A DNA stretch of 64,000 nt from Coptis chinensis. Its lineage: Eukaryota > Streptophyta > Magnoliopsida > Ranunculales > Ranunculaceae. The notes under the pieces are model-generated. The model searched no databases. It was not told the DNA's origin and saw nothing but the letters and a program-made list of their open reading frames with translations. The position numbers and the translations under genes were made by a program. Below, in pieces: positions 1-12,000 of this stretch; positions within the stretch are counted from its first letter, which is position 1, and each line of letters opens with the position of its first letter. The stretch covers positions 59,214,501-59,278,500 of the forward strand of contig CM027381.1 of NCBI GenBank assembly GCA_015680905.1, read 5' to 3'.

Positions 1-2
1 AA

Positions 3-1646
3 CCAAGTACACCAACTAGTAATAGTGATATAGGATCATCAAGAGAGTCAGATTCAGAGATTGAAAGTTTTGAAAATTAGTTTAAAGCAAAGTTTGGAGA
101 GGGATCGATAGAAAGATATCGAAGGAAGCTGTTAGAGGCTGTTGAAGAAGAACGCAAGGGTAATGAAGAATTACCAGAAAGTTTTACCATAAGTAAAACT
201 AGATCAGAACTGATAAAAGATGCCCAAGAACTAATAGAAGCGGGAGCAGAATTTCAAAATGCAGAACAAGACAGAAGTGAAGTCTTAGCAGAACACCGAG
301 ATCCAAAAATCACGGAAGAACTCACGAAAGGATCAAAGAGGATAGCTGGAGTAGCCGAGGATGGAGGCTTCATCATCAAACATGTTACTACAGGGGCGAA
401 TGATGAGATATCCAGAGAAGCAGATCCAGATATTTCGGATCTGAGTGGAATAATCACAAGAGGATTGGAAGATGACTCAGATCCAAAAAAATAGGAAAAG
501 ACGGTGGAAGATCAAAAAGCTGGTATAGAAAGTCTGAATAAGAATGAAAATAGCAAGGATACACCGGTAGTAGCTGATAGTAAGGAGAAACATCTACACA
601 AAGAATCTTGGGCGGAGATGCTAGGTAGGAAATCAGTAGGGAAGGAATCACTTTCGTTTGTCCCACCCACAATGGCAGAGGGGAAACCAGTTATTCATGT
701 GAAGAGTTCACACTATGCAAACCTGAATAAAAAATATGAAGATTTGGTGGTTGGGCATTTTGTTGGCTGAAGGCTAGGATACACATATGTGAAAGAAACG
801 GTAACAAGGACCTGGAACATCAAGAAGTTCATCATGAACACACATGGAGACAATATGTTTACATTTCGATTTGAGAGGGAGGAAGATAGACAGGCAATAC
901 TGGATATGGGTTGCTTCCATATTGCAAGCCAGCTATTTGTGATTCGGCCATGGAAATTATTTGTAAAGACAGAAGAATATGAGTTGAAAACAATCCTAAT
1001 ATGGGTAATCATCAAAAGGCTACCAATGGAGATGTGGAATACAGAGGGATTCAGTAAAGTGGCAAGTGCAATTGGGAACCCGATTTTTGTAGACAGGTTA
1101 ACTGAACAGAAAACAAGAACCACATATGCTAGGGTATGTGTAGAAATTGATACACATTGCAAGTATCCAGATGGGGTACCCCTAGTCATTGATGAGAGAA
1201 GAAGGTTGGGAATAGAATTTGAGTATAACTGGAGGCATGCGAGATGCTCACACTGTGATGTGTTTGGGCACAATGATTCTAAATGCCCAAAGAATGTGAA
1301 GCTAGCAAAAGATCCCAGAAATACAGTATGGTTAAAAAAGGAAACAAAATCAGAGGAGAAAACAGCAGAAACAAAAGAGACGAGGGATGAGATTCAAGAA
1401 GTTCATCAGGTTGACAATGAGAAGGAATGGGAGTCACCGAGCAAAAGACATAGGGTCAGAGTAAGGTTGAACACAGATAAGAAAGAAGAGGAGAAAGGAG
1501 TGAGTATACAAGAGGAAAATGAAAAGGAGATACATAAGGATAGTGTAACAACAAAAATGGCAGTGCAAGGGGAAAAACATATAAACAAGATGAGTACTGA
1601 CAAGGGAAAAGGGACCGAACATAACCAGAGCAAGGCAAGTACATAA
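3..1646 (+). pseudogene. LINE ORF1: DUF4283-like RNA-binding protein with CCHC zinc knuckle
   Basis: One reading frame runs from the window edge to 1646, interrupted by stops at 78-80 (TAG), 492-494 (TAG) and 768-770 (TGA). The first 160 or so residues are acidic, charged and probably disordered. From about 700 to 1230 the sequence matches the plant LINE ORF1 N-terminal domain (DUF4283 type: TWNIKKF, DMGCFHI, PWKLF, LPMEMWN, ARVCVEID). A CX2CX4HX4C knuckle, CSHCDVFGHNDSKC, follows at about 1246-1290, and the tail is Lys/Glu rich. In the family this protein binds LINE RNA and helps carry it to the target. The stop at 768 falls where related proteins have a W or R before RLGYTYV. The true start codon is upstream of the window. 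Confidence 0.87.
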
Positions 1647-1786
1647 ATCATGGGGGGCAGGCAGGTCAAACAGATCAAGCCAGGAAGGTTTGCTATAAAG
1701 GGTAGTTCAAGCCACAACAGCCATAACAAGGAGGTGACTCAAAACAGATTTATTCACCTGAGTTCCGCGAATTCTCATAATCTTTA

Positions 1787-2520
1787 ATGATGATAAACCT
1801 TGGGTGCTGGAATATGAGGGGAATAAATAGAGGGTTCAAGTAAGGGGAAGTTAGAAATCTGATTAAGAAGTACAAGATGGCAGTAATGGGGATTGTAGAG
1901 ACGAAAGTACAAGAGAAGAATGTGAGCGGGGTTATGAACAAATGTTGCCCAGGATGGTTAGTTGAACACAATTATGAATCAAGTGATTTGGGTAAGATTT
2001 GGTTGTGTTGGGAACCAAGTGAATGCAATATAATCATCAGAGAAAGGGATATGCAGCAAATCACAGCTGAGGTAACGCTGAACAATGGGAAAAAATTCAC
2101 AGTAACAATCATATATGCAAGTACTGATGAGAGACATCGAAGGGTATTGTGGGACAAGCTTGTGGATATGTCATTCAGAGTAATGAGCCCTTGGATACTC
2201 ATGGGGGATTTTAACTCAATTCTAAATTCACGGGGAAAGAGTGGGTGGAACTCAACGAGACCTCACCACTTTGCGTAACTGTAACTGTGTTAATATGCAT
2301 TTTGGATTAGTCGACATGAAGTTTAAGGGGAGCTTTCTAACATGGAACAATAAAGCAGAAGATGAGAAGATAGAAAGTTAGATAGAGTGATGGTCAACTT
2401 GAGAATGGATGAATGAAAAAAAAAAAAAAAAAAAAAAAGGTAGAAACAGAGTTCCTCACACCAGGAACAACCTCAGACCACTCGCCAATGGTCACTTATA
2501 TGACTAACCAAAAGACACAG
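1787..2520 (+). pseudogene. LINE ORF2, endonuclease (EEP family) region
   Basis: ORF2 appears to start at 1787 (MMINLGCWNMRGINRG), the usual opening of plant LINE ORF2. It is about 140 bp after the ORF1 stop, with no gene between. Endonuclease motifs are visible: the Asn-containing WNMRG near 1810, GIVETKV near 1890, MGDFNSIL near 2205, and TSDHSPM near 2478, the SDH motif that closes the catalytic domain. In the family this enzyme nicks target DNA to prime reverse transcription. The copy is broken: there is an in-frame TAA at 1841-1843, the frame shifts near 2275 and again near 2380, and a 23-A run sits at 2416-2438. Confidence 0.85.
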
Positions 2521-2604
2521 AGTAAGAAGTCATTTCGCTTCTTCAACTTCTGGGTAAAGGAGGAGGGATTCATGGATGTAGTACAAGATGCATGGGATAC
2601 ATAA

Positions 2605-4556
2605 GTGGTAGGGAACCCAATGTTCATATTCACAAAGAAACTAAGAATGGTGAAACATGGACTGATTGAGTGGAATAGAAAGATTGGAAATGTGAAAACA
2701 AGGGTACCAGAGGCTAAGATAGAGATGGAGGAAATACAAGTTAAGATGCAAGCAGACCACATGAGTAGTAATTGAGAACAATTTGAAAGGAGAGTTGCAT
2801 GTGAATATGTAAAGGCAGCAAAAAAGCAAGGAGGGATGCTACAAGCGTAAATCGAGGGACCATGTTATATGTCCGGGGATGACAACACTAAATACTTCTT
2901 CGATTCGTAAAAGGCAAGAAGAGCAAGGAACAAGATAACATGCATCTTGGATGAACATGGGCAGATGGTTGAGGATATGGATAGCATTGGGGATGAATGT
3001 GTGAAGTTCTACAAAAACTTATATGCACCAGAGAATGTAGAAGAACTGAATTTTACACAATTTGAGAACATAAGGCCTAGGCAGACGCTGAGTGAAGAAA
3101 CAAAGATGAGACTTGAAGCACAAGTGACAAGAGATGAAACCATAGAAGCTTTAGCAGATATTGAAGTTGATAAGGCTCCAGGTAATGATGGTTTCTCATC
3201 TCTGTTCTTTAAAGCGACATGGAGAATTACTGGCAACGAATTTGTGAAGGCTGTGCAAAATTTCTTCAGATCGTCCAGAATGCTAAGAGAGGTAAATGTA
3301 ACTTGTATCACCTTGGTGCCTAAGATTCCATCTCCATTGTCGTTAGGTGATTACAGTCCCATATCATGCTGTAATGTATTATACAAATGCATTACAAAGA
3401 TCATGACTCGGAGAATGAGAGGATTTATGAAGGAGGTGGTGGCTCAGAATCAATCTGCATTTGTTCCGGGAAGAAGTATTCAAGACAATATACTATTGTC
3501 TCATGAATTAGTACACAACTACCACATAAATACTAAACCTCCGAGGTGTGCTGCAAAAATCAATCTGAAGAAGGCTTATGACTCAGTTAGATGAGAGGCA
3601 GTTGAATATTCGCTGAGAAGAATAGGGGTACCAGAGAGGTTCATTAGGTGGATTACAGAATGCATAAGTACGCCAACTTTTGCTATCATGGTGAATGGTA
3701 CCCCATTTGGATATTTTAGAAGCAAGAGAGGTATTAGACAAGGTGACCCCATATCACCTTATCTATTTGTGCTGGTGATGGAGTTATTCTCAGACCTGAT
3801 GCTACAATCTGTAAGAGATGGAAAATTTACACTACACCATAAATGTAATGAACCTATTATCACTCACTTGTCATTTGTAGATGACCTCATGGCTTTTATG
3901 CACGGAGATGTAAAGACAGCTCAAACCCTAAATGATAACTTGAGGGGTTTCAAGAAGTGTTCTGGGCTTGAAGTGAACATACAGAAAAGCCAGATATTAT
4001 TTGCTGGAATGGAGGAAGATCTATGCACAAGAGTTAGGGATATTATTCAATTCTCAAGAGGGGAATTACCTGTAAAATATTTGGGACTACCACTGATTAC
4101 TACAAGACTCTCTTATGCAAACTGTTTGTCGTTGGTGGATAAGGTGGAGAAACGAATTCAAAGCTGGAGGGGAAAAAGTTTATCTTATGCAGGACGACTA
4201 CAGCTTATCAAAGCTGTATTGAATAATCTGAGTATATATTGGATTTCTTCCTTTGTGCTTCCACAAAGCATAATAGAAGAGGTTCAAAAGCTGTTTAGAA
4301 ACTTCTTATGGGCGGAGGGCAGATACCGCGACATCACATGCTCTCATTGGATGGAGATCATTATGTTATCCATTATGAGGAAGGAGGACTCGCTATAAGA
4401 GATATGGAAACAATAAACAAGGCAGCAAATCTGAAACACATTTGGAATATTCTAAGCAAGAAGGAGACATTATGGGTTCAATGGGTAAGCAAGCATCTCA
4501 TCAAGAACAAGAACTTCTGGGAAATGAAAACGCCTAATGATTGTTCCTATAGCTAG
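2605..4556 (+). pseudogene. LINE ORF2, reverse transcriptase region
   Basis: This continues the frame that starts at 2413 and matches the RVT_1 domain of plant LINEs. Landmarks are KAPGNDGF near 3169, LVPKIPSPLSLGDYSPIS near 3310, QSAFVPGRSIQDN near 3450, RGIRQGDPISPYLF near 3730, the catalytic FVDD at 3874-3885, and VKYLGLPL near 4072. In motif A the usual KxDLxKAYD reads KINLKKAYDSV, so a catalytic Asp is Asn here. Stops interrupt the frame at 2602, near 2773, 2848 and 2908, and at 3592 (TGA in place of a conserved Trp). The frame changes around 4340-4390, where the sequence continues as EEGGLAIRDMETINKAAN. This copy cannot encode an active enzyme. Confidence 0.9.
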
Positions 4557-4799
4557 AGAGAGATAATGAAGGGAGGTATCAAGTGGGAGATGGGAGGCAA
4601 ATTAACTTGTGGACGGACCCATGGCATCCAGCAGGGGTACTCAAAGCTTATTACTCACAAGCTTTTGCCTATAACTCAGTTGCGAATCCTAAAGCAAAGC
4701 TGGCAAATATAATGGAGCGTGGAGAATGGTAGGTACCACAAGCCTTAAGAACATACATGCCTGAGATCATTCAAGAAATGGAAGAGGCAGTTAGCATAC

Positions 4800-5260
4800 A
4801 TGGAGGAGAAGATCAAGTTATTTGGTCGGTCACTCTCTGAAGGAAACTTGGTGACCGAAGAAACATATCATTGCATCGGGGAGAAAGAACTGAAGATAAA
4901 TTGGAGCCACTGGTGCGGTACAAACACAAAATACCAAGACACTCATTTATAACGTGGATGTTCTTTGAAAGATGGATTGAAAACACTTGTAAAGTGAAGA
5001 AACAGAGAGTAGTGGACTCGACTTTGTGTGTAATCTTTGGCAGGAAGAAGAGACTCGAAAACATATATTTTTTGAGTGTGTATTTGCTCAATATACTTGG
5101 AACGAAGTACTAAGAAGATTTGGATATACAAGATCACGATCAGGAACATGGGAAGAGGAACTAGACTGGATACTAGAAACTTGTCGAGGAGCGGGGCTGA
5201 AGCAAGATACACTCAAGATGGTTACTGAATGTGTGTTCTTCATATAGCATATGGGAAAGA
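4800..5260 (+). pseudogene. LINE ORF2, zinc-binding (zf-RVT) region
   Basis: Between the reverse transcriptase and RNase H, LINE ORF2 proteins carry a short Cys/His zinc-binding segment. Here RHSFITWMFFERWIE and CNLWQEEETRKHIFFECVF match it (CxxC, then HxxFxC). The two halves lie in different frames, so at least one frameshift falls between about 4990 and 5030. The same segment is better preserved in copy 2, near 38.6 kb. The stretch 4557-4800 between this region and the reverse transcriptase is degraded ORF2 linker with no long open frame. Confidence 0.75.
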
Positions 5261-5464
5261 AATGTGCGAATATTCCAAAATGTGCAATAAGTTGGGCGAA
5301 TAGGTAGTGGACATGATTATCACGATACAAAGTTGAAAATTTGAACTTCGAGAACAAAGAAAATGGAGGTTGGGTACGAGAGATAAAGGTATATGGACCA
5401 GTGGAATGTTCATGTGGACCCAATTGGGCCCAAGATAACTAAATGCAAGTAGGAAAAGGCCAGA

Positions 5465-5944
5465 CCAAAAATAAGTAACTTGAATTCTGATGGTACACTA
5501 CAGGGAAATCAAGGGGGATGGGCATCAGTTATAAGAACAAATGAGAGGCAAGTGGTTGTGGCAGCAAAAGGAAAGGCGAGATACAACAGCATAGCACTAA
5601 TTGAGCTACAAGGACTTTGGCAAGGACTGAAGCTAGCGAAGCAGAAAAGAATCAGAAGATAGGAAGCACGAACAGATTCTACAAATGTTGTTTCTTTCGT
5701 AAAAAAAAGAAATCAACACCCGTGGCAAGCAAGGTACATGATGGAGGACATTTGCAAACTGATTGAGCATCTTGAGTATTTTAATATTAGGCATGTATAT
5801 AGAGAATGTAATAGACTAGCAGATGCGCTAGCTAGTAATGTGCCTAGTGAGGTATTCATAGAGGTCATCCCTAGCTCATTCTCAGAAGATATGAAAAAAA
5901 TTGTATTTGAGGATGCTAGTGGGAAAGACTATATTAGATTGTAA
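5465..5944 (+). pseudogene. LINE ORF2, C-terminal RNase H region
   Basis: This is an RVT_3-type RNase H. The first catalytic Asp is in LNSDGTLQGNQGGWA (GAT at 5489-5491), the Glu in ALIELQGLWQG, the next Asp in RTDSTNVV (GAT at 5675-5677), and the closing segment is HVYRECNRLADALAS, ending at YIRL before TAA. One stop (TAG, 5660-5662) splits the frame. RNase H removes the RNA strand during second-strand synthesis, and it is known in a plant-specific L1 clade. All four catalytic positions can still be read, unlike in the reverse transcriptase region. Confidence 0.88.
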
Positions 5945-5967
5945 TGAAGCTATTGAGTTTTATGAAA

Positions 5968-6016
5968 AGGGGTAGGGGACCTCTATAACAACCTCGTTTG
6001 CTGATCCAAAAAAAAA
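5968..6016 (+). other. LINE 3' UTR end: stem-loop and A tail
   Basis: AGGGG (5968-5972) can pair with CCTCT (5980-5984), with one G-U pair, around a seven-base loop. About 25 bases then separate it from the A tail at 6008-6016. The same stem-loop recurs at 39596-39612 and, on the minus strand, at 48710-48726, in two further copies of the family. In many LINEs a 3' hairpin is recognised by the reverse transcriptase; that role is inferred here. Confidence 0.65.
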
Positions 6017-9000
6017 TATGAGACTGAAGGACCCTAAAAGGGGACTCATGGAACAACTGGGAAAAAGTGCCAAAAAGTTAAACTGTCAAAAGTCAACGAT
6101 CAAAGATCAAAGCCATAGTCAACGGTCAAAGTGAACTCAAGGGTCCAAAAACTAAAAAGCAAAGGAAACACTCCAAGGCTTCAAGAATCAATGACTAAAC
6201 CCTTTGTAAAACAAGGACTAAGACTTTAAACCCTAAATCCTAGCCTAGATCGTATACGTTAGAGCTAAGATGAACCACCAATAGATTGCAAAACACTTAA
6301 TTAAATGCATCTACGGTGGAGTTTGCATTAGAATGAATGCAAAACACTTGATTGATTGAATGAATGCAAAACATTTGACTGAATACACTTACGTACAAAT
6401 GTGAGCTGGCATTATAATGAATGCAAAACACCTGATTGACTGATTGATTGATTGTAGAAAACTCATGTTCTTATCGCTTTTCCAAAATACAGAACTATTC
6501 TGGAATTAATACCTCGAAAGACGTGTTATAGAGCCAAAATGAAACAAAAGGACCCTAAAATGGGCCTCATGGATCAACTGGGAAAAAGTGCAAAAAAGTC
6601 AAATTGTCAAAAGTCAACAGTTAACGATCAAAGCCATAGTCAACGGTCAAAGTGCACTCAAGAATCAAAGACTAAACCCTTTGTAAGACAAGGACTAAGA
6701 CTCTAAACCCTAAACCCTAACCTAAATGTTATAAGATAGCTAAGATGAACAACTTCCAAACCCAAAAACCCTACTATCTACACCAATAGATTTCAAAACA
6801 CTTGATAAAATGCATCTTTGTTTGAGATTGCGTTAGAATGAATGCAAAACACCTGACTGAATACACTTCCGTGTGAGCTTGCATTATAATGAATGCAAAA
6901 CATTTGATTGATTGAATGAACGTACCTACAAGCGAGATTGCGTTATAAAGAATGTAAAACACTTAGTTGAATGTACCTTCACATGAGCTTGAATTATAAT
7001 GAATGCAAAACACTTGATTGATTGATTGATTAATTGTAGAAAACTCATGTTCTTACGCTTTTTCAGGATACAGCACTATTCTGGAACTAATACCACAAAA
7101 GACGTGTTATAGAGACAAAATGAGACAAAAGGACCCTAAAAGGGGCCTCATGGAACAACTGGGAAAAAGTGCAAAAAAGTCAAACTGCCAAAAGGCAACA
7201 ATCGATGATCAAAGCAATAGTCAGCGTTCAAAGTGAACTCAAGGGTCCAAAAACTCAAAGGCTCAGAAAACATTCCAAGGCATCAAGAATCAATGACTAA
7301 ACCCGTTGTAAGACAAGGACTAAGCCTCTAAACGATAAACCCTAGCCAAGATCATTTAAGTTTGATCGAAGATGGACAACTTTCAAACCCCATAACCCCA
7401 CTATCTACACCAATAGTATGCAAAACACTTGATAAAATGAATCTATGTGTGAGTTTGCATTAAAATGAATGCAAAACACTTGACTGAATACACTTACGTT
7501 TGAGCATTGATTATCATGAATGCAAAACACTTGATTGATTTAATAAATGTACCTACAAGCGTGCTTGCGTTAGAAAGAATGCAAAACATTTGATGGAATG
7601 TACCTACGCGTGAGCTTGCATTATAATGAATGCAAAACACCTGATTGATTGATTGATTGATTGTAGAAAACTCATGTTCTTATCGCTTTTTTCGGGATCT
7701 GACTCTATTACGGAACTAATACCTAAAAATAACGGTTATAGAGCAAAAACCGAGACAAAAGGACCCTAAAAGGGACCTCATGGAATAACTGGGAAATAGT
7801 GCCAAAAAGTCAAATTGTCAAAAGTCAACAGTCAACGATCAAAGCCATAGTCAACGGTCAAAGTTAACTCAAGGGTCCCAAAACTCAAAAGCACAGGAAA
7901 TACTCCAAGCCTTCAAGAATCAATGACTAAACCCTTTTTAAGACAAGGACTAAGCATCTAAACCCTAAACCCTTGACTAGATGTTATAAGTTAGATCTTA
8001 GATGAACAACTTCCAAACCCAAAAACCCTACTATCTATACCAATAGATTGCAAAACACTTGATAAAATGCATCTACGTGTGAGATTCCATTAGAATTAAT
8101 GCAAAACACCTGACTGAGTACCCTTGCGTGTGAGCTTGCATTATAATGAATGGAAAACACTTGATTAATTGAGTTTGCATTAGAATAAATGTAAAACACT
8201 TGATTGCTTGAGTGAATGCAAAACACTTGACTGAATACACTTACTTACGAGTGTAAGCCATCATTATAGTGAATGCAAAACACTTGATCGATTGTATTAA
8301 CGTACCTACAAGCGAGCTTGCGTTCGAAAGAATGGAAAACACTTGAAAGAATGTACTTACGCGTGAGCTTGCATTATAATGATTGCAAAACACCTGATTG
8401 ATTAATTGAGTTTAGGAAGCTCATATTCTTATCGCTTTTTCAGGATACAACTCTATTATTAAATTAATACCTAAAAATACGTGTTATAGAGCCAAAATGA
8501 GACAAAAGGACCCTAAAAGGGACCTCATGGAACAATTGGGTAAAAGTGCCAAAAAGTCAAACTGTCAAAAGTCAACAATCAACGATCAAAGCCATAGTCA
8601 AAGGTCAAAGTGAACTCAAGGGTCCAAAAACTCAAAAGCTCAGGAAACACTCCAACAAGAATCAATGACTAAACCCGTTGTAAGACAAGGACTAAGCCTC
8701 TAAACGCTAAACCATAGCAAAGATTATATAAGTTAGATTTAAGATGAACAACTTCCAAACCTCATAACCCCACTATTTACACCAATAGAATGCAAAACAC
8801 TTGATAAAATCCATCTACATGTGAGTTTGCATTAGAATTAATGCAAAACATTTGACTGAATACACTTACGTGTGAGCTTGGATTATAATGAATCCAAAAC
8901 ACTTGATTGATTGAATAAACGTACGTACAAGCGAGCTTGCGTTAGAAAGAATGCAAAACACTTGTTGGAATGTACCTACGCGTGAGCTTGCATTATAATG

Positions 9001-12000
9001 AATGCAATACACCTGATTGATTGATTGATTGTAGAAAACTCATGTTCTTATCGCTTTTTCAGGATATAGCTCTATTCTATAACTAATAGCTAAAAATAAG
9101 TTTTATAGAGCAAAAATGAGACAAAAGGACCCTAAAAGAGACCTCATGGAACGACTGGGAAAAAGTGTCAAAAAGTCAAACTGTCAAAAGTCAACAGTCA
9201 ACGTTCAAAGCCATAGTCAAAGGTCAAAGTGAACTTAAGGGTCCAAAAACTCAAAAGCTTAGGAAAGACTCAAAGGCTTCAAGAATCAATAACTAAACCC
9301 TTTGTAAGACAAGGAATAAAACACTAAACCCTAAACCCTAGCCTAGATCATAAAATTTTGATCTAAGATGAACAACTTCCAAACAACAAAACCCCACTAT
9401 CTACACCAAAAGAATGCAAAAAATTTGATTAAATGTATCTACGGTTGACTTTGCATTAAAATGAATGTAAACCATTTGATTTATTGAATTAATGCAGAAG
9501 AATTGACTGAATACCTTATGTACGAGTGTGAGCTTGCATTATAATGAATGCAAAACACTTGATGGATTGAATTAACATAACTACAAGCGAGCTTGGATTG
9601 GAAAGAATGCAAAACACTTGGTAGAATGTACCTACGCGTGAGCTTGCATTATAATGAATGCAAAAAACCTTGATTGATTGTAGAAAACTCACGTTCTTAT
9701 CGCTTTTTCAGGATACAGCTCTATTCTGGAACAAATACCTAAAAATACATGTTATAGAGCCAAAATGAGAAAAAAGGACCCTAAAAGGGACCTCTTGGAA
9801 CAACAGGAAAAACTGCCAAAAAGTCAAATTGTCAGAATTCAACAGTCTACGATCAAAACCATAGTCAACGGTCAAATTGAACTCAAGGGTTCGAAAACTA
9901 AAATGCTCAGGAAACACTGTAAGGATTCAAGAATCAATGACTAAACCCGTTATAAGACAAGGACTAAGCTTCCAAACCCTAAAACCCTAGCCAAGATCAT
10001 ATAAGTTAGATCTAAGATGAACAACTTCCAAACCCTAAAACCCCACTATCTACACCAATAAAATGCAAAACACTTGATAAAATGCATCTACGTGTGAGTT
10101 TGCATTAGAATGAATGCAAAACACTTGATTGATTGAATGAATGCAAAACACTTGACTGAATACACTTACGTATGAGCTTAGATTATAATGAATGCAAAAC
10201 ACTTGAATGATTGAATGAACGTACCTACAAGCGAGTTTGCGTTAGAAAGAATGCAAAACACATGATGGAATATACCTACGCGTGAGCTTGCATTATAATG
10301 AATACAAAACACCTGATTGATTGATTGATTGAAGAAAACTTATGTTCTTATCGCTTTTTCAGGATACAGCTCTATTCTGGAACTTATACCTAGAAATGCG
10401 TGTTATAGAGCCAAAATGAGACTAAAGGACCCTAAAAGGGACCTCATGGAACAACTGAGAAAAATTAACAAAAAGTAAAACCGTCAAAAGTCAACAGTCA
10501 ATGATGAAAGCCATAGTCAAAATTAATTCAAGGGTCTGAAAATTCCAAAGCTCAGGAAACACTCCAAGGCTTCAAGAATCAATGACTAAACCCTAGCCAA
10601 GATCATATAAGTTAGATCTAAGATGAACAACTTCCAAACCAAATAACCCCACTATCTACACCAATAGAATGCAAAACACTTGATAAAATGCATTTACGTG
10701 TGAGTTTGCATTATAATGAATGCAAAACACTTGACTGAATACACTTACGTGTGAGCTTGCATTTTAATGAATGCAAAACACTTGATTGGGTGAATGAACG
10801 TACCTACAAGCGAGCTTACGTTAGAAAGAATGCAAAACACTTGATTGAATGTACCTTCACATGAGCTTGCATTATAATGAATGCAAAACACCTGATTAAT
10901 TGATTGATTGATTGTATAAAACTCATGTTCTTATTGCTTTTTATGGATACAACTTTATTCTGGAACTAATACCTAAAAATACGTGTTATAGAGTTAAAAT
11001 GAGGCAAAATGCCCTAAAAGGGACCTCATGGAACAACTGGGAAAAACTGCAAAAAAGTCAAACTGTCCAAAGTCAACAATCATTGATCAAAGCAATAGTC
11101 AACAGTCAAAGTGAACTCAAGGGGCCAAAAACTCAAAAGCTAAGGAAACACTCCAAGGTTTCAAGAATCAATGACTAAACCCGTTGTAAGACAAGGACTA
11201 AGCCACTAAACGCTAAACCCTAGCCAAGATCATATAAGGTTAGATATATGTTGAACAACTTCCGAACAACATAACCCCACCATCTACAACAATAGAATGC
11301 AAAATACTTGATAAAATGTATCTACGTGTGAGTTTGCATTAGAATGAATGCAAAACACTTGATTGATTGAATGAATGCGAAACACTTGACCGAATACACT
11401 TACGTGTAAGCTTGGATTACAATGAATGCAAAACACTTGATTGATTGAATGAACGTATCTAAAAGCGAGCTTGCGTTAGAAAGAATGCAAAACACTTGGT
11501 TGAATGTACCTACGTGTAAGCTTGCATTATAATGAATGCAAAACACCTGATTGATTGATTGATTATAGAAAACTCATGTTCTTATCAAGATACAGCTCTA
11601 TTCTAGAATGAATACCTAAAATAACGTGTTATAGAGCCAAAATGAGACAAAAGGACCCCAAAAAGGACCTCCTGGAACAACTGGGAAAAATTGCGAAAAA
11701 GTCAAACTGTCAAAAGTCAACAGTTAACGACCAAAGCCATACTCAATGGTCAAAGTGAACTTAAGGCACGGAAAATTCAAAAGCTTAGGAAACACTCCAA
11801 GGCTTCAAGAATCAATGACTAAACCCGGTGTAAGACAAGGGCTAAGCCTCTAAACCCTAAACCCTAGCAAAGATCATATAAGTTAGACCTAAGATGAACA
11901 ACTTCCAAACCCCATAACCCCACTACCTACACCAATAGAATGCGAAACACTTGACAAAATGAATCTACGTGTGTGTTTGCATAAGAATTAATGCAAAACA

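Larger units (their letters stand above)
1..6016 (+). mobile_element. L1-type LINE, copy 1 (decayed, continues beyond left edge)
   Basis: This is a non-LTR retrotransposon of the plant L1 group. In order it shows an ORF1 with a CCHC zinc knuckle, an ORF2 with apurinic-type endonuclease, reverse transcriptase, a zinc-binding region and RNase H, then a short 3' UTR and a nine-base A tail. The satellite resumes directly after the tail with a slightly altered TGAGACAAAAGGACC segment, so the element inserted into the array. The 5' end lies outside the window, so no target duplication can be checked. It is dead: ORF1 has three in-frame stops, and ORF2 has several stops and at least three frame changes. 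Copies 2 and 3 of the same family lie near 38.3 and 48.7 kb. The RNase H domain is a known feature of one plant L1 clade. Confidence 0.93.

Noticed and set aside
713-1273. Minus-strand frame opposite LINE ORF1
   Set aside because: It is a shadow of the ORF1 coding frame. The plus-strand frame has the DUF4283-like and zinc-knuckle motifs.
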